From positions 1 to 64,000 of the forward strand of contig NZ_CP154630.1 of NCBI RefSeq assembly GCF_039555535.1: 64,000 nt of DNA. Direction: 5' to 3'. The DNA is from Stenotrophomonas maltophilia (lineage in GTDB: Bacteria; Pseudomonadota; Gammaproteobacteria; Xanthomonadales; Xanthomonadaceae). Numbering within the stretch: position 1 is the first letter of the stretch; each line of letters begins with the position of its first letter. Below are positions 47,612 through 55,891 of the stretch, one piece after another. Below the pieces are notes generated by a model. The model saw only the letters and a program-made list of their open reading frames with translations, was not told the origin of the DNA and ran no database searches. Position numbers and translations under genes: made by a program.

Positions 47612-48343
47612 CTAGTCGCCCACCGCCTTGTCGTCGCGGACCGTGTCCGGCCGTCCTATCTCGACGCTGGGGGTCCGCGCGGGGCGCCAGTAGTTGTCCT
47701 GCAGGCACCAGTAGTCGGCGGCGCGCCAGTAGTCGTTGTCGTAGACGATGCTGCCCGGCGTCGCGATGCCCTGCTCGTTGCCGCGGCGGGGGACGACGAT
47801 CAGGCCGGAGCTCACGTACCCGAGGCGGCTGCCGGTGATCTGCTGGCGGCCGTCCCTGAGGGCGCGCTCCATGCGAGGCTTGGCCACGCGGTCGCCATAG
47901 TCGGCATAGACCTGCTGGCCGCGCTCGATCGCCTGTGCCTGCTGCAATGCGTCCAGGCGTGCCCAATAGTGCTCCCGCAGCACCAGGAAGTCGTGATACA
48001 TGCGCTCGGCGGCAAGGTCCATCCAGATGTAGGCCATCACCGGATCGGCCCGGGTACCGAGGCCCTCCTGGTACAGCCGCGCCACCATGGCCTGGGAGAA
48101 TTTGTCGGCGTAGCGCGCCGAACGCTTGTAGTAGTCCAGCGCCCTGGCGGGCTGTCTGTCCCGTTCGGCCTGCTGGGCCATGCTGCGCCAGAACAGGTCC
48201 GGATGGGCATCAAAGAAGCCTCCGGTCAGGACGGTTGGCGGGATCTGCCGCGGGGCCTCCACCGGGCATTCCCTGGCGGTCACGCCAGCGGCCATCGACA
48301 GGCCCAGCAGCAGGCAGAAGAGTGGAGCGTGCTTCGCTTTCAT
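47612..48343 (-). CDS. Sel1-like/TPR periplasmic protein, paralogue A
   Basis: A 243-residue protein with a signal peptide (MKAKHAPLFCLLLGLSMAAG). The middle has a Sel1-type repeat (YKRSARYADKFSQAMVARLYQEGLGTRADPVMAYIWMDLAAER), which typically mediates protein contacts. The C-terminus is rich in Tyr and Trp (DNDYWRAADYWCLQDNYW). A strong AGGAGG lies upstream. It is clearly a tandem paralogue of the next gene. Function is unknown. Confidence 0.78.
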   Translation of the reverse strand: MKAKHAPLFCLLLGLSMAAGVTARECPVEAPRQIPPTVLTGGFFDAHPDLFWRSMAQQAERDRQPARALDYYKRSARYADKFSQAMVARLYQEGLGTRADPVMAYIWMDLAAERMYHDFLVLREHYWARLDALQQAQAIERGQQVYADYGDRVAKPRMERALRDGRQQITGSRLGYVSSGLIVVPRRGNEQGIATPGSIVYDNDYWRAADYWCLQDNYWRPARTPSVEIGRPDTVRDDKAVGD

Positions 48344-48382
48344 ATGATCGCCCTCCTGGCAATGACTATGGAAATACGAACG

Positions 48383-49111
48383 TCAGCGCCCCGCGCCTTC
48401 CACCGGGCTGAGTGGGCCGACCTCAACGCTGCGGCCGCGGAATTCCTGTTCCCAGATGCGGTCCTGCATGCACCAGTAAGCTGCAGGGTCCCAGTACGCA
48501 TCCCGGTAGTAGTCATCGCCGCGGGTCGGCCAGCCGGCTTCCGGGCCGTCGGACAGTTCCACCTGCAGCATCGAGCTGACCCAGCCGGTACGGCTGCCGG
48601 TCATGCGGCTGCGGTCCACGCGCATGGCAGCCTCCATGCGCGGCTTGGCCGTGGCATCGCCGTAGGCCGCATACAGCGCCGGCCCTTCGGTGAGCACCCG
48701 TTGCCGCTGCGCGGCATCCAGGCGGTTCCAGTAGCGCTCGCGCTCCAGCAGCAGGTCGCGGTAGCCGCGTTCGGCGGCCAGGTCCATCCAGATGTAGGCC
48801 AGCACCGGATCAGGGGCGGTACCCGTGCCCTCCTGGTACATGCGCGCGACCAGCGACTGCGACAGCTTGTCGGCGTGCGCGGCTGCCCGCTTGAAGCGCA
48901 CCAGCGCATGATCGGGCCGGCCCTGGCGCCACGACTGCAGGCCCAGCTCGCGCCAGTGCAGATCAGGATGAGCCTGCAGGAAGCCCTGGGTCATCAGCGC
49001 AGGCCGCAACGATGCGCCAGGATCGGGCGCGCAGTCCGCACTGCGGGCGGCCAACGGCGCCAGCAGCAACAGCAGGGTGCCCAGCAGGGCGGCAGAAGCG
49101 GTCGGGCGCAT
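48383..49111 (-). CDS. Sel1-like/TPR periplasmic protein, paralogue B
   Basis: A 242-residue tandem paralogue of the protein at 47612-48343. Aligned segments include AHPDL, SQ-x-x-VAR-x-YQEG-x-GT, DPV-x-AYIWMDLAAER, AKPRM and TGSR-x-G-x-VSS. It has a signal peptide (MRPTASAALLGTLLLLLAPL) and the same aromatic-rich C-terminus (DAYWDPAAYWCMQDRIW). The start is set at 49111, where the signal peptide begins. The long open frame upstream, antisense to rep, is not part of it. Confidence 0.78.
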   Translation of the reverse strand: MRPTASAALLGTLLLLLAPLAARSADCAPDPGASLRPALMTQGFLQAHPDLHWRELGLQSWRQGRPDHALVRFKRAAAHADKLSQSLVARMYQEGTGTAPDPVLAYIWMDLAAERGYRDLLLERERYWNRLDAAQRQRVLTEGPALYAAYGDATAKPRMEAAMRVDRSRMTGSRTGWVSSMLQVELSDGPEAGWPTRGDDYYRDAYWDPAAYWCMQDRIWEQEFRGRSVEVGPLSPVEGAGR

Positions 49112-49210
49112 GCACCTGGCTCCAGTGCTCCGGTGGCGAATCAATAGCTTAGGAACGGTGTGCATGCAAGTCAGGTCCGCCCGCTGCGGCCCCGCTACAA
49201 TCCCATTCCC

Positions 49211-51187
49211 ATGCACGGTCTCAATCCCCCCCAAGCCGCCGCCGTCCTGCACATCGAAGGTCCGTTGCTGGTGCTCGCCGGCGCGGGCAGCGGCAAGACG
49301 CGCGTGATCGTGGAAAAGATCGCCCATCTGATCGGCAGCGGCCGCTATCCGGCACGCCGCATCGCCGCGATCACCTTCACCAACAAGTCGGCCAAGGAAA
49401 TGCGCGAGCGTGTGGCCAAGCGCCTGCGCGAGCAGGATGCGGACGAGGTGACCATCTGCACCTTCCATGCGCTGGGCCTGAAGTTCCTGCAGATCGAGCA
49501 TGCCGCTGTGGGCCTGAAGCGTGGTTTCTCGATCTTCGACGCCGACGATGCCGCCGCGCAGATCAAGGACCTGATGTACGGAGCCAAGCCCGACGACATC
49601 GAGGACATGAAGAACCTGGTGTCGCGCGCGAAGAACGCCGGCCTGTCGCCCGAGCAGGCGATGGCCGCCGCGCGCAGCAACCGCGAGAAGGAAGCGGCCA
49701 GCGTCTACGAGCGCTACCAGCTGCGCCTGACCGCGTTCAATGCGGTCGATTTCGATGACCTGATCCGTTTGCCGGTGCAGATCCTGGAAGAGAATCCGGA
49801 GATCGCGCTGGCCTGGCGTGAACGCATCGGCTACCTGCTGGTGGACGAATGCCAGGACACCAACGACGCGCAGTATCGCCTGCTCAAGCAGCTGGCCGGT
49901 GAGAAGGGCAACTTCACCTGCGTGGGCGATGACGATCAGTCGATCTACGCCTGGCGCGGCGCCAACCCGGAAAACCTGCAGCAGATGGGGCGCGACTACC
50001 CCACGCTGGAGATCATCAAGCTGGAGCAGAATTACCGCTGCTCCAACCGCGTGCTGCGCGCTGCCAACGCGCTGATCGCCAACAACCCGCATGAGCACCT
50101 GAAGAAGCTGTGGAGCGACCAGGCCGACGGCGAACGCATCCGCGTATGGGAATGCCGCAACAGCGAACACGAAGCGGAAAAGGTCGCCGCCGAGATCGCC
50201 TTCGTGGCCCAGTCGCGCAACGTGCCGTGGAGTGATTTCTGCATCCTGTTCCGCGGCAACTTCCAGTCGCGCCCGCTGGAAAAGGCGATGCAGCTGCTGC
50301 GCATCCCCTACCATCTGACCGGCGGCACCATGTTCCTGGAGCGCCAGGAAGTGAAGGACACGCTGGCCTGGCTGCGCCTGCTGGTGAACCCGGACGACGA
50401 CACCGCATTCATGCGCGCGGTGCAGTCGCCCAAGCGCGATGTGGGTGCCGGCACGCTGGCCAAGCTGGCCGAGCTGGCGCAGGAAAAGGACATGCCGATG
50501 GCGCAGGCCGCCGAGGCGATCGGCGCACTGCAGCAGCTGCCACCGCGCGCGGCCAACAGCCTGGCCCGCTTCACCGATATCCTGCGTGACCTGCGTGCGC
50601 AGACCCGGCAGGTCAGTTCCGGTGACATGATCCGCAAGGTCGCCAAGGAATCCGGCCTGCTCAGCGAACTGCGCCAGCAGGCCAAGGAAGAGGCCAGCTA
50701 CCAGCGCCGCGCCAACAACATCGAGGAACTGGCGCAGTGGTTCGAGGGCGGCCCGCGCGGTGCCACCGCCGCTGACCTGGCCGGCCAGCTGGCGCTGCTG
50801 TCGCGCAGCGACAAGGACGAGGGCGGCAACCAGGTGCGCATGATGACCATGCACGCCTCCAAGGGCCTGGAGTTCCCGTATGTGTTCATCGTTGGCTGCG
50901 AGGACGGCGTGCTGCCGCACCAGGTGAGCCTGGACGAGGGCAACCTGCAGGAAGAACGTCGCCTGCTGTACGTGGGCATCACCCGCGCCAAGATCCAGCT
51001 GTGGATGAGCTACAGCAAGCTGACGCGCAAGTTCGGCGAGCATGTGCGGCTGAAGCCGAGCCGGTTCTTCGAGGAGATTCCGGCCGAGGAGATCCAGCGC
51101 GATGGCGCTGACCCGGTGGCGGATGCGGCACGGAAGAAGGAGCGCGCCAGCGCGGGGTTGGCTGCGATCGAGGCGCTGTTTGATTGA
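49211..51187 (+). CDS. rep: ATP-dependent DNA helicase Rep
   Basis: Rep is a UvrD-family 3'-5' helicase that helps forks pass obstacles. The 658-residue protein has Walker A GAGSGKT at 24-30, Walker B in LLVDECQDTNDAQY, motif III VGDDDQSIYAWRGA and motif V MTMHASKGLEF. I chose the ATG at 49211 (MHGLNPPQAAAV) because this is the usual Rep start. An in-frame upstream start at 49160 is less likely. Confidence 0.96.
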   Translation: MHGLNPPQAAAVLHIEGPLLVLAGAGSGKTRVIVEKIAHLIGSGRYPARRIAAITFTNKSAKEMRERVAKRLREQDADEVTICTFHALGLKFLQIEHAAVGLKRGFSIFDADDAAAQIKDLMYGAKPDDIEDMKNLVSRAKNAGLSPEQAMAAARSNREKEAASVYERYQLRLTAFNAVDFDDLIRLPVQILEENPEIALAWRERIGYLLVDECQDTNDAQYRLLKQLAGEKGNFTCVGDDDQSIYAWRGANPENLQQMGRDYPTLEIIKLEQNYRCSNRVLRAANALIANNPHEHLKKLWSDQADGERIRVWECRNSEHEAEKVAAEIAFVAQSRNVPWSDFCILFRGNFQSRPLEKAMQLLRIPYHLTGGTMFLERQEVKDTLAWLRLLVNPDDDTAFMRAVQSPKRDVGAGTLAKLAELAQEKDMPMAQAAEAIGALQQLPPRAANSLARFTDILRDLRAQTRQVSSGDMIRKVAKESGLLSELRQQAKEEASYQRRANNIEELAQWFEGGPRGATAADLAGQLALLSRSDKDEGGNQVRMMTMHASKGLEFPYVFIVGCEDGVLPHQVSLDEGNLQEERRLLYVGITRAKIQLWMSYSKLTRKFGEHVRLKPSRFFEEIPAEEIQRDGADPVADAARKKERASAGLAAIEALFD

Positions 51188-51242
51188 TCGGCGAACGGCG
51201 CAGCCCCTCGTGGTTGGCGCCGTTCGCAGTGCATTCGTGGTG

Positions 51243-51346
51243 GGCCGGGCGGGTGGGCTGGCCGGGACACGCCGTAAACCCGTCCATGGGGGCTCGGCCG
51301 CTGCATCCATGCCGCGGACGGTCCCGCCCAGCCCACCCGCCCGGCC
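51243..51346. repeat. Long inverted repeat after rep
   Basis: GGCCGGGCGGGTGGGCTGGC (51243 onward) pairs with GTCCCGCCCAGCCCACCCGC (51321 onward) with one mismatch over 26 bp. The loop contains a GCATCCATGCCGCGG block related to the GCCGCATGG block at 46820. It is probably of the same broad family as 46793 and 61775. Confidence 0.7.
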
Positions 51347-51448
51347 TCTGACAGGTTCCGTGCGCGCCAGCCACGGAAAAGAAAAAAGAAAATCAAAAGC
51401 AACAGCCGGGGGTGAGGCAGAATCGGGGTTTCGGCTGGAGGTCTGCCT

Positions 51449-51976
51449 GTGCAACCGATCGAGAGTGAACGCCTGCGCCTGCGCCGCATCGAGCCCGACC
51501 GCGACGCGGCGCCGATGCTGACCCTGCTCAACGATCCCGGCTTCCTGCGCTTCATCGGCGACCGCAACGTGCGCAGCGAGGAACAGGCGCGCGAGTACAT
51601 CGCGCTGCGCGTGCTGCACAGCTATGCGTTGAACGGGTTCGGCATGTACGCCATCGAGCGCCTGTCCGACGGCGCTTGGCTGGGCAACGCCGGGCTGGTG
51701 CGGCGCGATGGCCTGCCGGGGCCGGACATCGGCTATGCCGTGCTGTCGGAATTTGCCGGGCAGGGGTATGCCGGTGAGGCGGCGCGGGCAGTGTTCGCGC
51801 ACGCCCGTGGCGCGCTGGGCCTGCAGGATCTGTATGGCATTACTGATCTGGACAACGTGGTGTCCGGGAAGATCCTGCTGGGCCTGGGCATGCAGGAGCG
51901 CGGGGTGATCCAGCTGCCGGGCGTGGACAGCCCGAGCCGCTTTTATGCCACGCCGGGTGCGGCAGAGGTCGGGTAG
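51449..51976 (+). CDS. GNAT family N-acetyltransferase
   Basis: A 175-residue acetyl-CoA-dependent transferase resembling RimJ/RimL-type proteins. It opens MQPIESERLRLRRIEPDRD, has the acetyl-CoA region LSEFAGQGYAGEAARAVF, and GLQDLYGITDLDNVVSGKIL near the end of the fold. The substrate is unknown. It begins with GTG at 51449, with GGAGGT upstream. Its TAG stop lies in the GTAG head of the next repeat. Confidence 0.85.
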   Translation: MQPIESERLRLRRIEPDRDAAPMLTLLNDPGFLRFIGDRNVRSEEQAREYIALRVLHSYALNGFGMYAIERLSDGAWLGNAGLVRRDGLPGPDIGYAVLSEFAGQGYAGEAARAVFAHARGALGLQDLYGITDLDNVVSGKILLGLGMQERGVIQLPGVDSPSRFYATPGAAEVG

Positions 51977-51998
51977 TGCCGGCAGCTGGCCGGCAACT
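51973..51998. repeat. GTAG hairpin that contains the GNAT gene stop codon
   Basis: GTAGTGCCGGCAGCTGGCCGGCAAC begins at 51973, and its TAG is the stop codon of the acetyltransferase. It is the same class as 27622-27684, with slight decay. Confidence 0.82.
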
Positions 51999-52010
51999 CG
52001 AGGTGGCGAT

Positions 52011-52043
52011 GGGGTCAGAGCCCGCACTGCGGGATCCGACCCC
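52011..52043. repeat. GGGGTCAGATCC-type hairpin, decayed copy 3
   Basis: GGGGTCAGAGCCCG and CGGGATCCGACCCC form imperfect arms (two mismatches). It is a diverged copy of the hairpin at 13138. Confidence 0.6.
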
Positions 52044-52057
52044 GGTGGGCTGATCGT

Positions 52058-52088
52058 GGTGGGTGCCGACCGTTGGTCGGCACCCACC
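52058..52088. repeat. GGTGGGTGCCGACC palindrome
   Basis: GGTGGGTGCCGACC (52058-52071) pairs exactly with GGTCGGCACCCACC (52075-52088) around GTT. It ends two bases before the yceH stop region. Confidence 0.85.
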
Positions 52089-52090
52089 CT

Positions 52091-52741
52091 TCAGCCCCGC
52101 AGTTCCGCCAGCTGTGCCTGCAGCTCGGCCACGGCCGCTTCCAGTTGGGCCACTCGCTCGGCCAGGCCGGGGTCGGCTGCGTCGTTGCCACCGCCGCTGC
52201 TGGCGTACCTGGCCGCCAGCGCCGCGCCATCCACTTCACCGCACAGCAGGTGCATGTAGCGGTCCTCGCGCTGGCCGCTGGCACGCGGCAGCACCATCAG
52301 CAGCGCGCGCTGCTGCAGGCGCTCGATGGCGTGGCGGGCTTCGTCGGTGTCGGCGAAGCGGTGCAGGCGCTCGCTGCGCGAGACCAGCTCGCCCAGCGTC
52401 TGCGGACCGCGCAGCAGCAGCATCGCCAGCAGCACGGTCTGCTGCCGGGTCAGGTCCAGCGCGCCCTGCAGCCGGTGTTCGTAACGGTCGGCGCGCGAAG
52501 AAAAGTGCTGGCGGGCCAGGCCCAGGGTTTCCAGCTGGCGCAGGGCGTGCTGCACGCTGCCGGCGTCAACGTTCATCACCGGCTCGCGGGCGGTCTTCTG
52601 GTTGGCGGCCGACTGGGCCGCATTGATCGTCAGCGGGTAGGTGTCCGGTGTGGTTGCCTCCTTCTCCACCAGGCAGCCCAGCAGGCGGGCCTGCACGGCA
52701 TCGAGCAGGGGGACGTCGGGGGTCTGGACGGAATCGGTCAT
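52091..52741 (-). CDS. yceH: YceH family protein (DUF480)
   Basis: A 216-residue protein with two winged-helix domains (about 10-85 and 95-165). The family motifs are [22 protein letters not shown] and VMNVDAG...[10 protein letters not shown] short C-terminal coiled-coil ([24 protein letters not shown]) follows. DUF480 function is not known; a DNA-binding role is suggested by the fold. A GGAGG precedes the ATG at 52741. It is divergent from the e(P4) gene. Confidence 0.88.
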   Translation of the reverse strand: MTDSVQTPDVPLLDAVQARLLGCLVEKEATTPDTYPLTINAAQSAANQKTAREPVMNVDAGSVQHALRQLETLGLARQHFSSRADRYEHRLQGALDLTRQQTVLLAMLLLRGPQTLGELVSRSERLHRFADTDEARHAIERLQQRALLMVLPRASGQREDRYMHLLCGEVDGAALAARYASSGGGNDAADPGLAERVAQLEAAVAELQAQLAELRG

Positions 52742-52842
52742 GGCGGCCTCCGGAGGGGCAACGGGTCAACCACCAAGCATAGCCGTCCCAGGGCCGCCTT
52801 TGCCGGTAAAATGCGCCGGTATATCTGATTGCCGGTGAATCC

Positions 52843-53766
52843 ATGCGTCGTCCCGTTTCCCTGTCTGTGACCCTGCTCGCCACCGCGGTGCTGGGCCTGT
52901 CCGCCTGCAAGCGCGTGGAGGCGCCTGCCGCTGAAGCCGCTGCCCCGCAGGCTCCGGCCGCTGCCGCCAAGGCCGATGGCGCACCCGATGCGATCGCCAA
53001 CGACAATCTCAACGCCGTGCTGTGGATGCAGCGCGCGCAGGAGTACAAGGCGATCACCGAGCAGACCTACCGCGCCGCCGCCGACCACCTGGATGTGGCG
53101 CTGAAGGAAGCCCACTGGGATGCGCTGGTACCGGAGGAGCGCGGCAACGAGGCCAAGGGCCTGAAGCCGGCAGTGGTGCTGGACGTGGACGAGACCGTGC
53201 TGGACAACTCGCCCTACCAGGCGCGCCTGGTGCGCGATGGCAAGGAATACGATGAACTGAGCTGGGACCAGTGGGTGGCCGAAAAGAAGGCCAAGGCCAT
53301 TCCCGGCGTGGTCGATTTCGCCAAGGCCGCCAATGCCAAGGGCGTGACCCTGCTGTACATCTCCAACCGCGCCGTGCACCTGAAGGATGCCACCCTGGCC
53401 AACCTGCGCGAGCAGGGCCTGCCGGTGGCCGATGACAGCGTGTTCCTGGGCCTGGGCACCGTCGTTGAAGGCTGCGAGCAGGCCGGCAGCGAGAAGAACT
53501 GCCGCCGTCGCCTGGCCGGGCAGAAGTACCGCGTGCTGATGCAGTTCGGCGACCAGCTGGGCGACTTCGTGGAAGTGACCGCCAACACCAATGAAGGCCG
53601 TGATGCGCTGCTGCAGCAGTACCACGACTGGTTCGGCGAACGCTGGTGGATGCTGCCGAACCCGACCTACGGCGGCTTCGAGCCGGCCCAGTTCAACAAC
53701 GACTACAGCCAGTCGCGCCAGGCCCGTCATGACGCCAAGCGCGCCGCGCTGGACTACGCACCGTGA
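52843..53766 (+). CDS. 5'-nucleotidase, lipoprotein e(P4) family
   Basis: A 307-residue HAD-type class C acid phosphatase that dephosphorylates nucleotides at the outer membrane. A signal peptide ends in lipobox GLSAC (about residue 21), then an Ala/Pro-rich linker. The catalytic motif is [13 protein letters not shown], with further HAD residues in YISNRAV and QFGDQLGDF. Its stop overlaps the start of pyrF (GTGA). Confidence 0.9.
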   Translation: MRRPVSLSVTLLATAVLGLSACKRVEAPAAEAAAPQAPAAAAKADGAPDAIANDNLNAVLWMQRAQEYKAITEQTYRAAADHLDVALKEAHWDALVPEERGNEAKGLKPAVVLDVDETVLDNSPYQARLVRDGKEYDELSWDQWVAEKKAKAIPGVVDFAKAANAKGVTLLYISNRAVHLKDATLANLREQGLPVADDSVFLGLGTVVEGCEQAGSEKNCRRRLAGQKYRVLMQFGDQLGDFVEVTANTNEGRDALLQQYHDWFGERWWMLPNPTYGGFEPAQFNNDYSQSRQARHDAKRAALDYAP

Positions 53767-54488
53767 GCCGCGCACCGCTGCCGCTGCGCGATGACGAGCG
53801 CCTGATCTTCGCGCTGGACGTGCCCGACCGTGTGCAGGCGCTGGAGTGGGTGGACCGTCTCGGCGACAGCGTGGCGTTCTACAAGATCGGCATGGAACTG
53901 CTGGCCTCCGGCGAGTACTTCCAGGTGCTCGATGAGCTGGCCCGCCGCGACAAGCGCGTGTTCGTCGACCTGAAGTTCTTCGACATCCCGGCCACCGCTG
54001 CGGCGGTGATCAAGCGCCTGTCGCAGTGGCCGGTCAGCTACGCCACCATCCATGGCTGGCACCCGGCCATGATGGAGGCCTGCGCGGCCACCAACAGCGG
54101 CGACATGCGCCTGCTGGCGGTGACCGTGCTGACCTCGATGGGCCGCCAGGACCTGGCGCAGATGGGCATCGACCGCGAACCGGTCGACGTGGTGGTCGAG
54201 CGCGCGCTGGCCGCCCAGGCCGCCGGCATCGATGGCGTGATCGCCTCGGGCCAGGAAGCGGGGCCGATCCGTGCCGCCACGGGCGCAGGCTTCTCGATCG
54301 TCTGCCCGGGCATCCGTCCGGGTGGCCCGGTCGGCGACGACCAGAAGCGCACCGTTGGCGTGGCCCAGGCCTTCGCCGATGGCGCTGACGCCATTGTGGT
54401 GGGCCGCCCGATCCGCCTGGCGACCGACCCGCAGGCCGCAGCACGGGCGATCCAGCAGGAAATCGCGTCGGCGCTGGCTGCGCGCTGA
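53763..54488 (+). CDS. pyrF: Orotidine 5'-phosphate decarboxylase
   Basis: PyrF makes UMP from OMP, the last step of pyrimidine synthesis. The 241-residue TIM barrel has the catalytic [17 protein letters not shown] motif (Asp-Lys-Asp tetrad), and the phosphate-binding C-terminal part CPGIRPGG and [11 protein letters not shown]. It starts with GTG at 53763, overlapping the e(P4) stop. A terminator follows at 54514. Confidence 0.96.
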   Translation: MSRAPLPLRDDERLIFALDVPDRVQALEWVDRLGDSVAFYKIGMELLASGEYFQVLDELARRDKRVFVDLKFFDIPATAAAVIKRLSQWPVSYATIHGWHPAMMEACAATNSGDMRLLAVTVLTSMGRQDLAQMGIDREPVDVVVERALAAQAAGIDGVIASGQEAGPIRAATGAGFSIVCPGIRPGGPVGDDQKRTVGVAQAFADGADAIVVGRPIRLATDPQAAARAIQQEIASALAAR

Positions 54489-54513
54489 GATCCCGCGGCC
54501 AGGGTTGCGGGCT

Positions 54514-54547
54514 CGAACGCCATCCTGCCCCGCGCAGGATGGCGTTT
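54514..54547 (+). terminator. pyrF terminator
   Basis: AACGCCATCCTG (54514-54525) pairs with CAGGATGGCGTT (54533-54544), a 12-bp stem, followed by a short TCT. The T-run is brief but the stem is strong. Confidence 0.65.
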
Positions 54548-54671
54548 CTGCATCTGCCAAGCAGTGGTTGTGCCCGAATCGCCGCAAAACCTGCCGTAGA
54601 TTTCATGGGACCGTGATGGCGGGAATCACATTCCAATTAAATCAATGGTTTATTCCAAGTTACGTAAAGTG

Positions 54672-54700
54672 TTGCCTTAAGTTGAAGCGCAGCGTAGGAT
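54672..54700 (+). promoter_or_regulatory. Promoter of the probable small RNA
   Basis: A -35-like TTGCCT (54672-54677) and -10-like TAGGAT (54695-54700) are spaced by exactly 17 bp. AT-rich DNA (54625-54670) lies upstream and could be an UP element. Predicted transcription start is near 54706. Confidence 0.5.
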
Positions 54701-54705
54701 CGCCG

Positions 54706-54804
54706 CCATCCGGTCCTCGGGCCGGACATGTGCCACAACACTGTCCACCGGCCTTGTTGCCGGCTTGAAGAGCCTGTGATCCCCGTGATCCCGGCTCTTT
54801 TTTT
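54706..54804 (+). ncRNA. Probable small RNA with three hairpins and intrinsic terminator
   Basis: A transcript of about 97-99 bases from the promoter above would fold into three hairpins. Hairpin 1 is TCCGG/CCGGA (54709-54726). Hairpin 2 is CCGGC/GCCGG (54748-54763). Hairpin 3 is AAGAGCC/GGCTCTT (54768-54799), followed by seven T (54798-54804). Loops and single-strand parts are C-rich (TCCTC, ATCCCCG). No reading frame of note is inside. The shape recalls Xanthomonas sX13, a three-hairpin sRNA with C-rich loops; homology is untested. It might instead be an attenuated leader of the gene at 54938. Confidence 0.5.
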
Positions 54805-54822
54805 ATGCGCGGGGCCCGGTCC

Positions 54823-54865
54823 GGGGTCAGATCCCTTCTGCCAAGGGCAGAAGGGATCTGACCCC
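54823..54865. repeat. GGGGTCAGATCC hairpin repeat, copy 4
   Basis: GGGGTCAGATCCCTTCTGCC and its perfect complement, 20-bp arms around AAG. The inner stem differs from copies 1 and 2 yet pairs perfectly. Confidence 0.9.
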
Positions 54866-54937
54866 AAGTTGCCCCCCGGCTTGCCGCTGTCACGTCGCAG
54901 GCCGCAAGATGCGGACCGGTCCGGGGAGTCCGAGTGC

Positions 54938-55891
54938 ATGAGCGTAGCGGTGCGAGGAAGGTCTGCGCGTGGGTGGGGGCTGGCAGCCATGCTGCTGCTG
55001 GCGGTGGCTGCGTGCCGTGATTCAGCCGACGATCCGGCCAAGCCGGCAGCCGAGCCGGTCGCGGCGGTGCAGGCGATGGCGCTGCGCCTGGCCGAGGACG
55101 ATCTGGTCGGCTACGCAAAGCTGTCGGTGCCGCCGAGCCAGTACCCGCGCCTGCAACAGGCCTGGACCGAAGGCCACAGCCAATGGCCGCTGACCGAACT
55201 GCCGCTGGGCGACCAGCTGCTGCCGATGCTGGCCGCACTGCGCAAACCCAATGCCAGCGCCGAACTGCAGCGCAGCTTCGATCGCCAGCTGGCCGGACAG
55301 GCCGGCGCCGTTCGCCAGGCCGCACAGTCGATGGGCAACTTCGGCGTGCAGTATCTGCGCCATCAGAAGGGCTACACACCGGGCCAGCAGGCGCATTACA
55401 TCGCCCTCGTCGAAACCCTCGCCAGCTGGGCGCAGGGCGCACCCATCAGCGACCGTGCGCGTGCCCGCAGCACCATCGCCGCGCTGGTCGGCGCCGCCAA
55501 CAAGGTCGGCTTCGGCGACGAGGCCGGCCTGCAGGCCGCGGGCATGGAAGGCAGCCTGGAGCAGCTGGCGCCGTTCATCCACACCCTCAAGGCGGTGCTC
55601 GGCAGTTACGGGCTGGGCGTGGACGACGCGTTGCGCAGCGTGCGCGGCGAACTGCTGTCGGTGGAAGGCGACAACGCGCTGGTACGCCTGCGCTACGTCC
55701 TCGCTGGTCGCGAGATGAGCCTGCAGTTGCCGCTGAGCCGGCGCGAAGGCCACTGGTACCTGACCCGAACCCTGGCCGACACCGACGCCCTGCTGCGCAA
55801 GGCCGATGCGGCCCGCGCCGCCGCCGCACCCGAACCGGTTGAAGCCCCCGCCGAGGGTGGGGAAGCGGCAACGCCACCGCCTAAGCCATAA
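54938..55891 (+). CDS. Putative lipoprotein of unknown function, upstream of plsB
   Basis: A 317-residue protein with a signal peptide ending in lipobox LAVAAC (about residue 26). The mature part is helical, with a conserved-looking stretch (SRREGHWYLTRTLADTDALL) near the C-terminus and a Pro/Ala-rich end. No known domain is recognised. Its TAA stop overlaps the plsB ATG (TAATG), so the two are translationally coupled. It is found with plsB, so a link to membrane lipid or envelope is possible, but not shown. Confidence 0.72.
   Translation: MSVAVRGRSARGWGLAAMLLLAVAACRDSADDPAKPAAEPVAAVQAMALRLAEDDLVGYAKLSVPPSQYPRLQQAWTEGHSQWPLTELPLGDQLLPMLAALRKPNASAELQRSFDRQLAGQAGAVRQAAQSMGNFGVQYLRHQKGYTPGQQAHYIALVETLASWAQGAPISDRARARSTIAALVGAANKVGFGDEAGLQAAGMEGSLEQLAPFIHTLKAVLGSYGLGVDDALRSVRGELLSVEGDNALVRLRYVLAGREMSLQLPLSRREGHWYLTRTLADTDALLRKADAARAAAAPEPVEAPAEGGEAATPPPKP

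Larger units (their letters stand above)
54489..54937. other. 449-bp intergenic region with terminator, probable sRNA and hairpin repeat
   Basis: No gene is seen. It contains the pyrF terminator (54514-54547), an AT-rich stretch (about 54625-54670), a promoter and three-hairpin transcript (54672-54804), and the GGGGTCAGATCC hairpin (54823-54865). It then leads into the lipoprotein gene at 54938. Confidence 0.75.

Noticed and set aside
48383..52087. A 1234-codon minus-strand open frame that appears to fuse an unknown protein to Sel1 paralogue B
   Set aside because: The upstream part is antisense to rep and the GNAT gene. Only the last 242 codons, from the signal peptide at 49111, look like a real protein.
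54706..54804. A riboswitch or attenuator controlling the lipoprotein gene at 54938
   Set aside because: The terminator is 134 bases before the gene, with another hairpin repeat between, and no known aptamer motif was recognised. A separate sRNA was preferred, but the attenuator option is not excluded.
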